The notes under the pieces: generated by a model
What the model was told of the DNA's origin: nothing
The model's database searches: none
What the model saw: only the letters and a program-made list of their open reading frames with translations
Origin: Membranipora membranacea
Taxonomy: Eukaryota > Bryozoa > Gymnolaemata > Cheilostomatida > Membraniporidae
Direction of reading: 5' to 3'
Assembly (NCBI GenBank): GCA_914767715.1
Contig: OU612074.1
Coordinates: 7,145,501 to 7,209,500, forward strand
Length of the DNA: 64,000 nucleotides
Program-made: the position numbers and the translations under genes
Part shown: piece after piece, positions 62,401-64,000 of the stretch
Layout of the letters: each line of letters opens with the position of its first letter
How positions within the stretch are numbered: position 1 is the stretch's first letter

Positions 62401-63650
62401 TTTATTAGCTCAGTCTCCGTTATACCCGCGTAAAACCTGGGTGAGTGAGATGGGATATGATGATTTGTGTCAATTCAAAATATTCAATTTTAATACAAAG
62501 TACCATAGCCTCCCTTTTGTGCATTTTGATCTGAATTTTCTATGTGTTCATAGCCGATATGTAAATGATAGACTTACTTTTCTTCTTTGTTTAGTATCAT
62601 GTGACACGGTTCCAGAAAAGTACTATATTAGTCTTTCCAATCTCACTGATGTTTCAAATGAAACACATCGCTATGGAGATAAAGTAACACTGTCATGTAA
62701 TAGTGGCTATGTTCTATCCACTGGAAGTCCCTACCACACCATACAATGTCAGACAGATGGCTCCTGGGGTCCAGAAGATGCGGTACCACATTGTAAACGA
62801 GGTAAAATAACCTGAATCACTTGGTCTAGTCTAATGAATTTTAGATATTAGGTATTAGGTAAAAGGTACTATAGCTCTCGGTGGAATCATTTCCAAATTT
62901 TAACTAAGGCCGACTTTGTCTTACGCGTGGACATGGAACTGTAAAAAAACACACAACATACTATTATTTTCGTAACTACCCCGCTAGTCAAACAGAGTAA
63001 GCTGGTAAGCAGCTTCTAGTCATTACCATTGTCTAAAATGTTAATTTAAGGGTGCTCCCCTCAAATAAAGACGTGGCATAGGATCTTCTTAGCGCTTTGC
63101 CCATTTGCTTGAGTTTCACTGTAACTTGTTACTGGGGTTTGTTATTCCCTAGGTGTGCTCCAATTTGCTGTCATACAGATATGGTGCAGACATAGCAGAT
63201 TAATCATGTAGGCAGCCGTTATTAATTCTTCCGGATGTGACAGGGACCCCTTGATTTTATCTATCCTATCCAATCACGCTCAGCAATACTGTAATTATTG
63301 TTTCAGCTGGATGGGTGATAACTCTAATTGTGATTGCTGTTATAATTTGTATTGCTGCTGTGTCCGCAACTGTGTTCTTTATCATCAAGAAGGGAAAATC
63401 TGGGTGAGTGTGGGAGTTTTTTTCTCTCTATACGCTAGGTCTTATTTGTCCATAATATTTAAACTTGCCCTCAGGAGACTTGTGCTGAGAAGATAAGATA
63501 TACCTTTGCCCACCACAGCATGTTTACTTCTATATTTATAGTGGACAATTTTACGCTAATTTGTGCCGGCATTCTAGTTTCTCCATGACATCAGTAAAAT
63601 TGTAAAATAATCTCTTTTGTTTTAGCTATAACAAATCTCCGCAATCCTGA
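56097..63650 (+). CDS. Gene 3: CUB-CUB-CCP-CCP transmembrane receptor, intact if one cassette is skipped
   Basis: Exons 56097-56442, 56887-57237, 57719-57988, 62595-62801, 63307-63403 and 63626-63650 add to 1296 bases and encode 431 residues with no stop: signal peptide (about 1-22), four-Cys CUB-like domain to 115, Cys-free CUB-like domain 116-232, CCP1 233-322, CCP2 323-391, TM about 394-417, tail ending YNKSPQS. This is the same plan and almost the same length as gene 2. Between CCP1 and CCP2 lies a second, dead cassette (60203-61486) carrying three independent lesions. Because all joined ends are phase 1, skipping it keeps the frame. N-terminal exons are the most diverged of the three genes, while the 3' end is almost identical to gene 1. 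Confidence 0.8.
56887..57237 (+). CDS. Gene 3 exon 2: Cys-free CUB-like domain
   Basis: 351 bases (117 codons), phase 1-1, acceptor CTTTGTAG. FYYNGAITSSKYPTQEE, LLNIPAGVYVTFTLLSSS, PVFLLLFQG. Same strand pattern as genes 1 and 2 but few identical residues outside N-IP, TFTLLS and the closing FLL-F. Confidence 0.83.
57719..57988 (+). CDS. Gene 3 exon 3: CCP domain 1
   Basis: 270 bases (90 codons), phase 1-1. VVTCDMKSIPTVDNG, GELILPGTVSVNYTCDDGY, VDCEYWHV, AVWTGTDSIKCQE: full CCP, very close to gene 1 exon 3. Confidence 0.9.
57989..60202 (+). other. Gene 3 intron before the dead cassette
   Basis: 2.2 kb. The AT-rich tract (58600-58950) and 59205-59360 match gene 1's intron 3. Gene 1's foldback is not seen here, while a GC-rich patch at 59840-60050 is seen only here. 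Confidence 0.65.
59840..60050. other. GC- and CpG-rich patch in an AT-rich intron
   Basis: Contains CGCACAGCGCGCCGGGGCAC, GCTCTAGCGCGCTTGCCCTG and several GCTCGG/CCGCTC words, far above local GC and CpG. No open frame of note, no tRNA boxes. Possibly a young insertion; gene 1's matching intron does not show it. Confidence 0.7.
60203..60421 (+). pseudogene. Gene 3 proximal cassette: CCP exon with stop
   Basis: 219 bases (73 codons), acceptor TTTTTCAAG, donor GTAAAATT. VPCGPVPHQFYIDHSNLTK, RYGDKVTLSCSTG, then TAA at 60328-60330 where gene 1 has Tyr, then SLSTGSLVHTIQCQ and QCKL. The rest of the CCP is intact. Confidence 0.87.
60645..60998 (+). pseudogene. Gene 3 proximal cassette: TM exon split by a SINE
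   Basis: Starts ALWVITISVVAAVIVFCVIS as in gene 1, runs into the SINE at 60713 and stops at TAA (60719-60721). The exon resumes at about 60970 (TTCTGGATATTTAAAG) and ends at the shared GG/GTAGGG donor. It lacks the TGA found in gene 1's copy, so the two copies died independently. Confidence 0.88.
60707..60969 (-). mobile_element. tRNA-derived SINE inserted in a TM exon
   Basis: Element about 60713-60962. Minus strand carries TTGCTCAGTTGGTTAGAGCG (box A) and GTCGTGGGTTTGATTCCCAC (box B). Flanks ATCTTG (60707-60712) and ATCCTTG (60963-60969) look like an imperfect target duplication. Gene 1's 8998-9094 is the empty site. Confidence 0.9.
61376..61486 (+). pseudogene. Gene 3 proximal cassette: frameshifted tail
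   Basis: Acceptor TTGTTTTAG. ATACGCTATAAACAG against gene 1's ATACGATAAACAG: two extra bases shift the frame, giving an early TAG near 61423. In the shifted frame the words QSTSE and VQASDVESDSDS recall gene 1's tail. It lacks the extra 55 or so bases of gene 1's tail. Confidence 0.78.
62146..62182. repeat. TTTA microsatellite
   Basis: TTTATTTATTTAC-type repeat at the place of gene 1's 10127-10220 tract, shorter. Confidence 0.8.
62595..62801 (+). CDS. Gene 3 distal cassette: CCP domain
   Basis: 207 bases (69 codons), phase 1-1, acceptor TTTGTTTAG. VSCDTVPEKYYISLSNLTD, RYGDKVTLSCNSGY, IQCQTDGSWGPEDA, HCKRG. Complete CCP. Confidence 0.9.
63307..63403 (+). CDS. Gene 3 distal cassette: TM exon
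   Basis: 97 bases, phase 1 to 2. AGWVITLIVIAVIICIAAVS and on to FFIIKKGKSG, one hydrophobic helix with a basic edge; donor GTGAGT. A few substitutions from gene 1's 11167-11263. Confidence 0.9.
63626..63650 (+). CDS. Gene 3 distal cassette: short tail and stop
   Basis: Acceptor TTGTTTTAG, then YNKSPQS and TGA at 63648-63650, identical to gene 1. AATATA follows where gene 1 has AATAAA. Confidence 0.78.
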
Positions 63651-64000
63651 AATATAGGGGTTGGCAGTTTAAGAGACGGCAAAATGAGACAAAATCACCT
63701 GAAATCTACTCATCTCAAGTGACAAAACCAATGATCGATCGAATAATTCTATGCAACTACCATATTTTCTTTAAGTTCATTCAAACATTTTCACATATTT
63801 CATGCTATTCTTGACATTCAATGCAATGTTTGTTTGTAATCTTTTTTTACTTGTACGGTCCGTCCATTCTTGGTACATCCAAATAGCCATATCCCACTCC
63901 AGAGTATCATTACATTTGTGATAAAGCTATCATTTTTACAAGCATTCATTTCATTGCAGTTACAATGACAATGTTCTGATGTATACATTGTGAGATTCAT

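Larger units (their letters stand above)
60180..64000. repeat. Segmental duplication, copy 2 (partner 8500-11880)
   Basis: Same order of exons, introns and flank as 8500-11880, running to the window edge. The last 800 bases are almost identical to 11040-11850, including introns. Confidence 0.9.

Noticed and set aside
1-64000. CRISPR arrays, operons, prophage or viral genes
   Set aside because: No regularly spaced direct repeats, no bacterial gene layout and no viral coding sequence were seen; the genes are spliced.

Overview
The window is nuclear DNA of an animal, most likely a marine invertebrate. Protein-coding sequence is broken into short exons with GT-AG introns, nearly all in phase 1. 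It is AT-rich and full of tRNA-derived SINEs, foldback (inverted-repeat) elements and microsatellites. I cannot name the species from sequence alone. Nothing here is prokaryotic or viral.

The coding content is one family: three plus-strand paralogues of a single-pass membrane receptor. Each is built as signal peptide, four-cysteine CUB-like domain, cysteine-poor CUB-like domain, CCP (sushi) domain or domains, transmembrane (TM) segment and short cytoplasmic tail. Each module is one exon. Exon ends are phase 1 up to the TM exon, which runs phase 1 to phase 2. I number them gene 1 (2685-11510), gene 2 (25065-32814, with further 3' exons to 37653) and gene 3 (56097-63650).

The most striking layout is at the 3' ends. 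Every gene carries two successive cassettes, each able to supply CCP(s), TM and tail. Gene 1: proximal 8570-9685 (TGA inside the TM exon) and distal 10422-11510 (intact). Gene 2: proximal 28178-32814 (intact) and distal 34829-37653 (CCP exons broken, TM and tail intact). Gene 3: proximal 60203-61486 (dead: TAA in the CCP, SINE inside the TM exon, frameshifted tail) and distal 62595-63650 (intact). Gene 2 reads through to a 432-residue protein. Gene 3 reads through to 431 residues if the dead cassette is skipped. Gene 1 has a 7-base deletion in exon 1 that removes a conserved cysteine and shifts the frame, so it is a pseudogene, a null allele or an assembly error.

Divergence is uneven. From about 8.5 kb on, gene 1 and its flank are nearly identical to gene 3 from about 60.2 kb on, introns included. 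Yet gene 1's two N-terminal exons look more like gene 2's. This mosaic, with the ectodomain tip diverged and the 3' end homogenised, is what gene conversion or unequal crossing-over in a receptor cluster would give.

The non-genic remainder is dominated by a higher-order repeat of two blocks, here called X and Y, that alternate along 0.4-2.3, 15-19.6 and 40.8-50.2 kb. Nested in it and in the introns are six long foldback elements, a 54-base near-perfect palindrome and about five tRNA-like SINEs. The stretches 20.1-25.1, 37.7-40.8 and 50.2-56.1 kb hold no gene that I can support.
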